NCBI GenBank assembly: GCA_023419095.1
Contig: JAEZYN010000113.1
Location: 1-23,656, forward strand
Reading direction: 5' to 3'
From: Bacteroidota bacterium
GTDB lineage: Bacteria > Bacteroidota > Bacteroidia > Flavobacteriales > Weeksellaceae
Length of the DNA stretch: 23,656 bases
The notes below the pieces were generated by a model that worked only from the letters and a program-made list of their open reading frames with translations, had not been told where the DNA came from and ran no database searches. Shown in pieces: positions 14,753 through 22,496 of this stretch. Both the position numbers and the translations under genes were made by a program. Within the stretch, counting starts at the first letter, position 1. Each line of letters starts with the position of its first letter.

Positions 14753-17461
14753 TTACTTGAAATTAAATTTCACTGTAAACATCACCTGACTCGGACGGAT
14801 CCTAATGCTGTTCACGGACGTCAGCAACAGTGCCGGATCGTAGCTGATGCGTTCGAAAACATCGGTATTGGCGATATTCAGCCACTTGATCTCAAAGTCT
14901 ATTTTCTTTTTGGCCCAGGTATACTGGTAAGACAGATCGTAGAACGCATTGCCGAAACTTTGGTCTCTCACACGGGAATTCAGTTCATCCCAGAAGAAAC
15001 CGATCGTATGGTTTTCGAGCGGATAAATGTACGCGGCGAGGTTGTGATTCCAACCGGAACTTTTCGTAGCGCGGTTCTGGCTTGCGTTTCTCTGTGAAGA
15101 CCAGTTCATTGAAATGTTATAGTCTACACTCAGGAACGAAAAATAGGTATTATTAAATTTAATTCCGAAATTCTGGCGGCTTACTTTAGACTCCTGCAGC
15201 TCATTGAAGAAAGTGAATCCGTTGGAATCTGTATTTGAAAAGTTCACCGACATGTTGGATTTAAATTTCGGGAAATATTTACCTATTTCTGCGCTTTCTG
15301 ACTGTGAAGTGGTGGTGTTTTCAAGTAACAGCAAGCTGAGTGAAGAGTTAAAACCATCTCCGGTAAACTGCTCGATCAGGTTTCTGCGGTTGGCGGAATA
15401 GCTGTACCGAACGTTGAAGAACAAGTTGTTCAGCGGGTTTCGGTATTCCACACGCGTACCGATATTGCGGCTCAGGTTTTCCGGCATCAAGCTGTAGCGT
15501 TCGCGCAGAGACAGTGGTGAGGTGAGTATTTTGCCTTCATAAAAGGACCCGAAGCTGCCAAAATCATAAGATTGCCCTGCAAACGCCCAAATTTTAAAGA
15601 ATGAAGCAAAATCAAGGCTTGCAAAAAGGTTGGGTTCCAGCACGGTCTTTCGGTTTTCCTGATAGGAGTTGCGGAAATTGTCGCGATAGGCGATGTCATA
15701 GAAATTCAGCGGAAGGTTCATACTGAGATTAAGACGGTTCGATTTAAAGTTCACCCCAACCTGTGCGTAAGGAATCACCTCGTTCCACTCATTATCATTA
15801 CTATAGTCGGCGCCCAGATTTGTAAATGAAGAGCCATTCGCGCCTGCAAGTAGCGATTGCAGCTTGTTGAAACTTAAATTTAAACCGAGCTCCGGTGTGA
15901 ATGTCCATTTCTTATAGCTGAAACCTACAGATGCGGAATGGTTTGCATTGAAACTTTGCGAAGACGCGCTTTGTCTCAGACGGTCATAAGCCGAAGCCAC
16001 CGGAAAGTTGCCCGTAGAGTTGACATAACTGCCCGGCAGAATATCAAGTGTTTGACGGTCTTTTTGGTAGCTGATGTAACTCATCACATTGAAAAGCTTT
16101 TCCTTCCACGGCAAGATGGTGCTGAGTGAATTCTGGAAAACACCTGAAGGCGAATTCAGAAACTGGTCGCCGGAGATCGTATTCACATCATTCGTCCCGG
16201 TGATGGGCAACACATTGTCTATCGCGGCGTTCGCTTCATTCCAGTAGCCGTTCCAGGTTGTGGTATTCTTGAAGAATCCTTGTTTTGCATTCTTGGTGAC
16301 AATCAGTTCACCTTTTGTCGCGTTGGTGTAGAAATTATTTGAACTTTCGGAAATATAGCTTCCCCCAGCCGGCACCGTGGTAGAGCCAGACTCATATGTA
16401 TCTGTATTTCGGTCGCTTCGTTCCACAGCGTTATTGGTATAGCTTGCGCTGGCTTTCAGTTCCCATTCTTTGCTTTTAAAGGGTGTGGTAAGCACGTTTG
16501 CTGAAACGAAATGTACGTTGTTCATAAGATAACGTTTCTCCGGAATATCTGGCGTTCCCGCTGTTTCCAAATTCAGCCAATTTTTTTGGCCGGCCTGCCC
16601 TCTTCTGCCTTCCCAACGGTTTCCGAAACCGAGTAAATTTCCTTCTTTCTCGACGCTTTCGCCGTTGTTATTGGTTTTATAGTTTACCACCCACTGGTTT
16701 TTCTGGCCGAAAAACATTGGTGTGAGTTTTACGTTCCATAGCAAAGGATCCAGCCCGACGCCTACTTCACCGCGCCCCGTCATCGTGACCGATTTCTTTA
16801 AAACTACATTCAGGCCTGCATTTTCGGATGGTACTTTATCTTGTAGGATCTTCACCGGCTGATGATTTTCCATTACTTCAACTTTCTGCACAGCGTCTTT
16901 GGGCAAAGAATTGTTCACAGTGCCGTAGCCACCTTCCATCAGATCTTTGCCGTTCACATAAAATTTGTTGATGGGTTCGCCCTGATAAAGCACAGAGCCG
17001 TCGCCATTCACCTCGATCCCCGGAATTTTCTTTAAAACATCAGCCAGCGTACGGTCAGCTTTGCTTTCAAAAGCTTTCAGATCGTAGGTAATGGTATCGC
17101 CTTTTTTGGTGATCATGCGGGTTTTCAGCTTTACTTCCTGTATTTCGGTAGCGTCAGATTCAAGGCTGAAATTGAGGGTTTGATCCTGATTTTTAATATT
17201 CCTGAAAACAGGTTTTTGGTTGAAGGCCTTTATTTTAAGGTCAACTGTTTCGCTTGGCGATGTGAAAGTCACCTTGTATTCGCCTTTTGCATTTGAAATT
17301 GAAAAGGCCATGATGGCATCTTTTCCCGGTTCTTCTATTGTCACACTGGCACTGGGCACCGGCTGCCCGTCGGCATCTGTTACCTTGCCGGAAACTGTGG
17401 TTTGCGCGTATCCTGCTACTGACATCATTAGAACAAAAAAGAATAGGAAAACTTGTTTCAT
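14753..17461 (-). CDS. Outer-membrane beta-barrel protein, TonB-receptor-like
   Basis: A 902-residue outer-membrane protein. Signal peptide MKQVFLFFFVLMMSVAGYAQ (1-20) is followed by a carboxypeptidase-regulatory-like beta-sandwich (about 22-105, VSGKVTDADGQPVPSASV). A plug-like domain comes next (about 125-235: LADVLKKIPGIEVNGDGSV, FYVNGKDLMEGGYG, VEVMENHQPVK). Then comes a long barrel rich in aromatic beta-strands, ending in VMFTVKFNFK. No convincing TonB box is seen, and it is shorter than SusC proteins with no SusD partner. It fits the Bacteroidota outer membrane beta-barrel family usually paired with GLPGLI genes, as it is here. The substrate is unknown; import or surface display are both possible. 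It is preceded by promoter element copy B. Confidence 0.87.
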   Translation of the reverse strand: MKQVFLFFFVLMMSVAGYAQTTVSGKVTDADGQPVPSASVTIEEPGKDAIMAFSISNAKGEYKVTFTSPSETVDLKIKAFNQKPVFRNIKNQDQTLNFSLESDATEIQEVKLKTRMITKKGDTITYDLKAFESKADRTLADVLKKIPGIEVNGDGSVLYQGEPINKFYVNGKDLMEGGYGTVNNSLPKDAVQKVEVMENHQPVKILQDKVPSENAGLNVVLKKSVTMTGRGEVGVGLDPLLWNVKLTPMFFGQKNQWVVNYKTNNNGESVEKEGNLLGFGNRWEGRRGQAGQKNWLNLETAGTPDIPEKRYLMNNVHFVSANVLTTPFKSKEWELKASASYTNNAVERSDRNTDTYESGSTTVPAGGSYISESSNNFYTNATKGELIVTKNAKQGFFKNTTTWNGYWNEANAAIDNVLPITGTNDVNTISGDQFLNSPSGVFQNSLSTILPWKEKLFNVMSYISYQKDRQTLDILPGSYVNSTGNFPVASAYDRLRQSASSQSFNANHSASVGFSYKKWTFTPELGLNLSFNKLQSLLAGANGSSFTNLGADYSNDNEWNEVIPYAQVGVNFKSNRLNLSMNLPLNFYDIAYRDNFRNSYQENRKTVLEPNLFASLDFASFFKIWAFAGQSYDFGSFGSFYEGKILTSPLSLRERYSLMPENLSRNIGTRVEYRNPLNNLFFNVRYSYSANRRNLIEQFTGDGFNSSLSLLLLENTTTSQSESAEIGKYFPKFKSNMSVNFSNTDSNGFTFFNELQESKVSRQNFGIKFNNTYFSFLSVDYNISMNWSSQRNASQNRATKSSGWNHNLAAYIYPLENHTIGFFWDELNSRVRDQSFGNAFYDLSYQYTWAKKKIDFEIKWLNIANTDVFERISYDPALLLTSVNSIRIRPSQVMFTVKFNFK

Positions 17462-17477
17462 TAGGATTATTTTGAAT

Positions 17478-17507
17478 ATTAGTAATGGTCGGTCCCAAAT
17501 TGTTACA
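17478..17507 (-). promoter_or_regulatory. Two-box promoter element, copy B
   Basis: On the minus strand TGTAACAATT (17498-17507), 12 bases and TTACTAAT (17478-17485), then 16 bases to the barrel ATG at 17461. Boxes and all spacings equal copy A at 13200-13229, while the 12-base spacer sequences differ. No TAnnTTTG box is present here, which suggests a different sigma factor. Confidence 0.65.
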
Positions 17508-17567
17508 ATTCGCCAGACAGAGGAAGGATCCCGCCAAACATTTGCACGTACGGGAAAGTTTTTTTGT

Positions 17568-17575
17568 TAAATTTG
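17568..17575 (+). promoter_or_regulatory. Candidate -7 box for cupin gene
   Basis: TAAATTTG, an exact TAnnTTTG match, 18 bases before the ATG at 17594. A TTTG at 17541-17544 is 23 bases upstream, slightly far. The box covers the alternative in-frame TTG start at 17564, arguing against that longer reading. Confidence 0.5.
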
Positions 17576-17593
17576 TTTAACAATATAAATTTT

Positions 17594-18475
17594 ATGGGAC
17601 TTCATTTAACTCCGATTGATGTGGTAGACGATATTTCGCAGGAAGACTTCCGCGAAAAATATCTTAAAACCCGAAAACCCGTCGTCATCCGCAACATGGC
17701 GAAAAATTGGCCCGCCTACCAGAAATGGACACTGGACTATATGAAGGAGGTAGTGGGCGATGTGGAAGTTCCGCTTTACGATTCGTCGAAAGCAGATCCC
17801 TCTGCGCCCATCAATTCATCGGCTGCAAAGATGAAATTTGGCGATTATATTGACCTGATACAGCGCGAACCGACGGATTTGCGCATATTTCTCTTCGACC
17901 CTATAAAATCTGCGCCTAAACTTCTGGAAGATTATTTAGCACCAAAAGAACTGATGGGCGGCTTTCTGGACAAGTATCCGAATATGTTTTTCGGCGGCAA
18001 AGGTTCGGTCACTTTTCTGCATTATGATATCGATATGGCGCATATTTTCCACACACATTTCAACGGGCGCAAGCACATTCTGCTGTTCGATTATAAATGG
18101 AAAGAGCGTCTTTACCAGATTCCTTTCGCAACGTATGCGCTGGAGGATTATGATATCTCCGATCCTGATTTCGAAAAATTTCCCGCGCTGGAAGGCGTGG
18201 AAGGAATCGAATGTTTTTTGGAGCATGGCGACACGCTCTTCATGCCGACCGGCTGGTGGCACTGGATGAAGTATCTGGACGGCAGTTTCTCGATTTCACT
18301 ACGCGCGTGGGACAAGTCCTGGGGCGTGAAGGCGCATTCGCTGTGGAACCTCACCGTGCAGCGCAACATCGACAACTTGCTGAAAGCAAAGTTCAAGATA
18401 AGATACATGGACTGGAAGGAGAAAAAAGCGATCGAGCGCGCCAATTTTGCCTTGAAGAAAGGCTTGCCGCGGTAA
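17594..18475 (+). CDS. JmjC-like cupin, putative Fe(II)/2-oxoglutarate oxygenase
   Basis: A 293-residue cytoplasmic cupin_8/JmjC-type protein. The Fe(II) facial triad is visible as HYD (H143, D145) and H223 in GWWHWM. K160 in GRKHILLF is placed to bind 2-oxoglutarate. The N-terminus (KPVVIRNMAKNWPA) and the loop FMPTGWWHWM are typical of hydroxylase-like JmjC proteins, related to FIH and ribosomal oxygenases. Expected chemistry is hydroxylation of a protein or small molecule; the substrate is unknown. The start at 17594 is preferred to an in-frame TTG ten codons upstream that falls in the promoter. It is monocistronic, divergent from the barrel operon, and followed by a repeat-rich gap. Confidence 0.85.
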   Translation: MGLHLTPIDVVDDISQEDFREKYLKTRKPVVIRNMAKNWPAYQKWTLDYMKEVVGDVEVPLYDSSKADPSAPINSSAAKMKFGDYIDLIQREPTDLRIFLFDPIKSAPKLLEDYLAPKELMGGFLDKYPNMFFGGKGSVTFLHYDIDMAHIFHTHFNGRKHILLFDYKWKERLYQIPFATYALEDYDISDPDFEKFPALEGVEGIECFLEHGDTLFMPTGWWHWMKYLDGSFSISLRAWDKSWGVKAHSLWNLTVQRNIDNLLKAKFKIRYMDWKEKKAIERANFALKKGLPR

Positions 18476-18484
18476 AGACGGCCG

Positions 18485-18520
18485 CTTTGTCAAAGTTTAA
18501 ATCTTTGATAAAGTTTAGAT
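18485..18520. repeat. Tandem 18-bp repeat, imperfect palindromes
   Basis: Two adjacent 18-base units, 18485-18502 and 18503-18520, agree at 15 of 18 positions. Each starts with a near-palindrome, CTTTGTCAAAG and CTTTGATAAAG, so the pair can also fold into one hairpin. It lies ten bases after the cupin stop and may act as a weak 3' end. No long T-run follows. Confidence 0.6.
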
Positions 18521-18611
18521 AATATCCCGTCCTTCACAGCTTTTCGAACCCTTTTTTAGCAAATCGTTGCCGCCTTTTACTGATCTCACGTTTCACAAAG
18601 CTTAAAACTTT

Positions 18612-18631
18612 CGGTTGCGAACCGTTCGGTT
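18612..18631. repeat. Alternating inverted repeats CGGTT/AACCG
   Basis: CGGTT (18612-18616), AACCG (18620-18624) and CGGTT (18627-18631) follow one another, so the middle copy can pair with either neighbour. A small hairpin on both strands, function unknown. Confidence 0.45.
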
Positions 18632-18645
18632 TACGTTAAAGACCC

Positions 18646-18700
18646 AAAATTTCAGGTCCTGCAACGTAAAATTTTAGGTTGACGGGGCAATATTTTAGGT
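18646..18700. repeat. Three phased 12-mer direct repeats in 18476-18767 gap
   Basis: AAAATTTCAGGT (18646-18657), AAAATTTTAGGT (18668-18679) and AATATTTTAGGT (18689-18700) recur with starts 22 and 21 bases apart, about two helical turns. An inverted relative, CAACCTAAAT, is at 18746-18755. The gap lies between the 3' ends of two convergent genes, so it is not an obvious operator for either. I see no gene in the gap. Confidence 0.55.
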
Positions 18701-18767
18701 GTAGAACGTTACTGTTTATTTAAAAAACCGAAACGAAGCCAAAAACAACCTAAATGCACACTGAAAA

Positions 18768-20465
18768 TTACAAAATCCTGTAGATCGGGTACAGGCCTAC
18801 CGTTCCTTCGTAGTAGGCCGAATTTTTGTAAATCCAGTCAAGTTGCGCAGCTGCATCCTTAGCAAACTTTGGGTCGGCAGCTTTCTGCAGTTCAAAGGCC
18901 GTCTTTAAAGCTTTGTCCGTTTTAAGCAAATCTGCGGCGGTATCTTCAAAAACATAATCTGAATAATACTCCTTCTGACCTAAAATTGCGTCAAAGAAAT
19001 TCCAGTTGAAGAAAGAATCGGCCGCTTCCGGCTCGAGGGTTTCAAGCAGATATTTCACGCCGGACTGTTTGGCGGGAACAAGAAAATCACCTTTGCGCAG
19101 CGTAACCCTTTTGGTTTCAGGTTTCACAGTGGTGTCGTAATGCAGATAGTGGCCTTCGTAGGGATTTTTCACGGTTTTGTAATCAACGATCCTGTACATC
19201 TCTACTGTGGCGGCAGAATCGCGCGCAAGTTCTCTCATTTTGATCTGGTTTCTACTGAGATGCTCAACTACTTTTCGCTCTGATTTGGGAATGATATAAT
19301 AAGTCGGAATGGTAATATTTTTTGTTGATTTATAGCCATCAAAAAATTTCACCTTGCGACTGAAAGGCTTGGTTCGGTCATAAAAAAGACGCGGTTTCCC
19401 CGAAACGTCACTGTTTTTTTTGCCGGCTTCATAACCTTTAAAATCAATTAGCTGAACCTGTGTACTGTCAAGCTTCCATTTGACGGGATATTCCTTGCCG
19501 GGACTTAGCTCGGAAAAGCTGGAAGTCATACGTTGCTGGATGTCTGCCGAGTTTTTTGAAACATAATCTATCGATGCCCGCATATATTCGTAAGTGGCAC
19601 GAACACGTTCGGGATAAGGTTTCAGCATGTGGGTTTCGGCCACGGTACCAAGCGTGTTAAAAAGTGTCGTGTAGCCAGTGGCGTACCGCGGCGTATCCAT
19701 GAAAGCCGGGAAACCTTCATCAGGAGAATCTCCGTGGATATTGACGTAAGGAGTTGAAAGTACGCCATTTATTTCGATATTTTTAAGGATTTCAGGCTGC
19801 ATTTTCTGGTTAAAATAATTGCCGAGACTTTTGCCCAAACGTTCTTTATTTGTGGAAATGTAGGTGAACAGGTACTGATAATCCGCGCCATTGCTTACGT
19901 GATTGTCGATGAAATAAATCGGTTTGAAATGATGGAAGATCTGTTGGAAGGCTTTAGCGTTTTCGGTATCGTTTTTAATGAAGTCGCGGTTCAGGTCGTA
20001 GTTTCGCGCATTCCCGCGGAAACCGTATTCTTCAGGACCATTCTGGTTGGCGCGGCTGAATTTCCCGCGGCGCAGCATCCCGGAAATATTGTAGGCCTGC
20101 ACTGCGGCGATCTGTAATCCGCCCGAGGAAACTTTGCCCGCAGCCAAATCGCGCATCAGCATCATCGTAGCGTCGATGCCATCGGGTTCGCCGGGATGAA
20201 TTCCATTGTTGATGAGGATGGTGGGATTGTCTTTGTTTTTATTTGGATTGAAAATGACGACATTTATGGGTTCGCCGTTATCATCCTGGCCGAAATTCTG
20301 AACGGAAATGGTTTTATATTTTTTATCGAGCTGATCATAGTATTTCAGCATTTCAAGATAGGTAACGGTTTGGTTACCGTTTCCGTTTTCGTAGGGCGTC
20401 TGAAAAGTTTGCTGCGCGGAAAACTGAGCTGAAAATACTATTATAAACAAAAATCTGTAGATCAT
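18768..20465 (-). CDS. Secreted M14-family zinc carboxypeptidase
   Basis: A 565-residue exported metallopeptidase. Signal peptide MIYRFLFIIVFSAQFSAQ occupies residues 1-18. The zinc ligands are H90 and E93 in GIHPGEPDG plus H189 in IDNHVSNG. The substrate-binding NARNYDLNRDF segment lies between them, and the catalytic glutamate is E277 in GTVAETHMLKPY. A further roughly 250-residue domain follows. Expected to remove C-terminal residues from peptides in the periplasm or outside the cell. The frame is open 56 codons further upstream (to 20633), but that part runs through the lepA terminator and a palindromic repeat, so the start is the ATG at 20465 with a clean signal peptide. No own terminator was clearly seen. 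Confidence 0.9.
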   Translation of the reverse strand: MIYRFLFIIVFSAQFSAQQTFQTPYENGNGNQTVTYLEMLKYYDQLDKKYKTISVQNFGQDDNGEPINVVIFNPNKNKDNPTILINNGIHPGEPDGIDATMMLMRDLAAGKVSSGGLQIAAVQAYNISGMLRRGKFSRANQNGPEEYGFRGNARNYDLNRDFIKNDTENAKAFQQIFHHFKPIYFIDNHVSNGADYQYLFTYISTNKERLGKSLGNYFNQKMQPEILKNIEINGVLSTPYVNIHGDSPDEGFPAFMDTPRYATGYTTLFNTLGTVAETHMLKPYPERVRATYEYMRASIDYVSKNSADIQQRMTSSFSELSPGKEYPVKWKLDSTQVQLIDFKGYEAGKKNSDVSGKPRLFYDRTKPFSRKVKFFDGYKSTKNITIPTYYIIPKSERKVVEHLSRNQIKMRELARDSAATVEMYRIVDYKTVKNPYEGHYLHYDTTVKPETKRVTLRKGDFLVPAKQSGVKYLLETLEPEAADSFFNWNFFDAILGQKEYYSDYVFEDTAADLLKTDKALKTAFELQKAADPKFAKDAAAQLDWIYKNSAYYEGTVGLYPIYRIL

Positions 20466-20486
20466 TGTGGTAAATTTTGACGAAAA

Positions 20487-20515
20487 TAAAAAATTCCCGG
20501 ACGAAACCGGGAATT
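20487..20515 (-). terminator. Intrinsic terminator after lepA
   Basis: On the minus strand AATTCCCGG (20507-20515) pairs with CCGGGAATT (20492-20500) around a six-base loop, followed by a T-rich run. It lies between lepA and the M14 start, only 21 bases before the M14 ATG. It either ends the lepA transcript or sits in the M14 leader as an attenuator. Confidence 0.82.
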
Positions 20516-20550
20516 TGTACTGATATATTATACTGTTCTTAAAAATGAAT

Positions 20551-20630
20551 CCGCGCCCCACCCTGAACGGAGCTCTTTTTCGCCGAGGAACGAGGAGAAA
20601 AAAGCGGGAGTGGAGGGTGGAAAAGGCGCC
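20551..20630. repeat. GC-rich palindromic intergenic element downstream of lepA
   Basis: An outer stem, GCGCC-CCACCCT (20553-20564) with AGGGTGG and GGCGC (20614-20620, 20625-20629; an AAAA bulge between), encloses an inner stem, GCTCTTTTTC (20572-20581) with GAAAAAAGC (20597-20605). The loop holds GAGGAACGAGG. It looks like one of the dispersed palindromic repeats common between flavobacterial genes. It begins 10 bases after the lepA stop. Function and copy number cannot be judged from one window. Confidence 0.6.
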
Positions 20631-20639
20631 CAAATAATC

Positions 20640-22436
20640 TTAATCATTCAGTTTCAGCACCGCCATGAATGCCGATTGCGGTACTTCTACCCTGCCGATC
20701 TGCTTCATTTTTTTCTTTCCTTCTTTCTGCTTTTCAAGAAGTTTCCGTTTACGCGAGATGTCACCGCCATAACATTTGGCCGTAACGTCTTTTCTTAAGG
20801 CCTTAATGGTTTCACGTGCAATTACTTTTGTACCCAAGGCAGCCTGCACAGCGATGTCAAACTGCTGGCGCGGAATAAGTTCACGCAGTTTTTCGCACAT
20901 TCTTTTACCGATGTAATACGCATTGCTTTCGTGAATCAGCGACGAAAGTGCGTCCACCATATCGCCGTTGATAAGGATGTCCATCTTCACGAGTTTGGAA
21001 GCCCGGAAGCCAATTGGGTGATAATCAAACGAGGCGTAGCCCTTGGAAATGGATTTCAGGCGGTCGTAAAAATCAAAAACAACTTCGGCCAAAGGCATGT
21101 TGAAAATAAGTTCGACGCGGTCTGAGGTGAGATAACTTTGGTTGACAATCTCGCCGCGTTTTTCAATACAGAGTGTCATCACCGCGCCTACGAAATCGGA
21201 TTTGGTAATGATGGAAGCTTTGATGAAAGGCTCCTCTACCCGATCCATCGTCGTTGGATCCATCATTTCGGATGGATTGTTGATCAGGATCGGTGTTTCG
21301 GGCTCCCGTTTGGAGTAGCCGTGGTACGACACGTTCGGTACGGTGGTGATTACGTTCATGTCGAATTCACGGTCGAGTCTTTCCTGCACGATTTCCATGT
21401 GCAGCATGCCCAGGAACCCGCAACGGAAACCAAAGCCAAGTGCAGCGGAAGATTCGGGCTCGAAAACGAGTGAAGCGTCATTCAATCGGAGTTTTTCGAG
21501 CGAGAAACGCAATTCTTCAAAATCTTCAGACTCAATGGGATAAATTCCAGCGAATACCATCGGTTTTACCTCCTCGAAACCTTCAATAGGATTGGGCGCG
21601 CCGTTTTCATAACTTGTGATGGTGTCACCCACTTTCACTTCACGCGCATCTTTGATGCCGGAAATGATGTAACCAACGTCGCCGGTTTTAATCTCGGTTT
21701 TGGGGGCCTGTTTCAGTTTTAATGTACCGACCTCATCAGCCTCGTACATCTTTTCGGTGGCCATAAACTTGATACGCTGCCCTTTTTTGATGCTGCCGTT
21801 TACGACTTTGAAATAAGCTTCAATTCCGCGGAACGGATTATAAACCGAATCGAAAACCAAAGCCTGCAGGGGCGCCTCAGGATCGCCCTGTGGGGCAGGA
21901 ATCCGCTTTACGATCTGTTCTAAAAGATCGTGAACGCCTTCGCCGGTCTTGCCTGAAACGCGCAAAACGTCTTCATAATCGCAGCCGATCAGGTTCATAA
22001 TTTCGTCGGTCACTTCTTCCGGATTGGCGGATGGAAGGTCAATTTTATTTAAAATCGGGATGATAGTAAGATCATTTTCAAGCGCGAGGTAAAGGTTGCT
22101 TATCGTCTGTGCCTGAATGCTTTGCGCAGCATCCACAATGAGAAGCGCACCTTCGCACGCCGCGATGGAACGTGAAACTTCGTAAGAGAAATCTACGTGT
22201 CCGGGTGTATCGATAAGGTTCAAAATATATTTTTCGCCATCGAGTTCGTAATCCATCTGGATCGCGTGAGATTTGATGGTGATTCCGCGTTCCTTCTCGA
22301 GGTCCATATCATCGAGGGTCTGAGACTGAAGTTCGCGCTGTGTGACGGTGCCGGTGTATTCGAGCAGCCGGTCCGCGAGCGTGGACTTTCCATGGTCTAT
22401 ATGTGCGATGATGCAGAAGTTTCGTATGTTTTTCAT
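20640..22436 (-). CDS. lepA: Elongation factor 4 (LepA)
   Basis: A ribosome-associated translational GTPase that acts on stalled or mis-translocated ribosomes. It has 598 residues, the usual length. G1 AHIDHGKS is at 11-18, G2 RGITI at 50-54, G3 DTPGH at 76-80 and G4 NKID at 130-133. EF-G-like domains II, III and V follow, then the LepA-specific C-terminal domain ending with KRKLLEKQKEGKKKMK, which binds the ribosome. It is monocistronic: a TAAATTTG promoter box lies 22 bases before the ATG and a terminator lies downstream. It is flanked on both sides by structured GC-rich intergenic elements. Confidence 0.97.
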   Translation of the reverse strand: MKNIRNFCIIAHIDHGKSTLADRLLEYTGTVTQRELQSQTLDDMDLEKERGITIKSHAIQMDYELDGEKYILNLIDTPGHVDFSYEVSRSIAACEGALLIVDAAQSIQAQTISNLYLALENDLTIIPILNKIDLPSANPEEVTDEIMNLIGCDYEDVLRVSGKTGEGVHDLLEQIVKRIPAPQGDPEAPLQALVFDSVYNPFRGIEAYFKVVNGSIKKGQRIKFMATEKMYEADEVGTLKLKQAPKTEIKTGDVGYIISGIKDAREVKVGDTITSYENGAPNPIEGFEEVKPMVFAGIYPIESEDFEELRFSLEKLRLNDASLVFEPESSAALGFGFRCGFLGMLHMEIVQERLDREFDMNVITTVPNVSYHGYSKREPETPILINNPSEMMDPTTMDRVEEPFIKASIITKSDFVGAVMTLCIEKRGEIVNQSYLTSDRVELIFNMPLAEVVFDFYDRLKSISKGYASFDYHPIGFRASKLVKMDILINGDMVDALSSLIHESNAYYIGKRMCEKLRELIPRQQFDIAVQAALGTKVIARETIKALRKDVTAKCYGGDISRKRKLLEKQKEGKKKMKQIGRVEVPQSAFMAVLKLND

Positions 22437-22457
22437 TTAAAATAGGAGAATAGTGCG

Positions 22458-22465
22458 CAAATTTA
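22458..22465 (-). promoter_or_regulatory. Candidate -7 promoter box for lepA
   Basis: Minus strand reads TAAATTTG (TAnnTTTG), placing the transcription start about 15 bases before the ATG. No good -33 TTTG at 19-21 bases. The structured element at 22497-22615 lies immediately upstream. Confidence 0.5.
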
Positions 22466-22496
22466 GTGTTTTTTTGCTGGAATTTGTTGATTAATT

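Noticed and set aside
17564..17593. Longer start of the cupin from TTG
   Set aside because: The extra codons coincide with a TAAATTTG promoter box, and the family N-terminus fits the ATG at 17594.
18211..18522. Plus-strand open frame over the cupin 3' end, reaching into the gap
   Set aside because: It is a shifted-frame shadow of the cupin gene with no independent signal; the catalytic cupin frame is intact.
20466..20633. 56-codon N-terminal extension of the M14 peptidase frame
   Set aside because: It translates the palindromic repeat and the lepA terminator, while a perfect signal peptide begins at the ATG at 20465.
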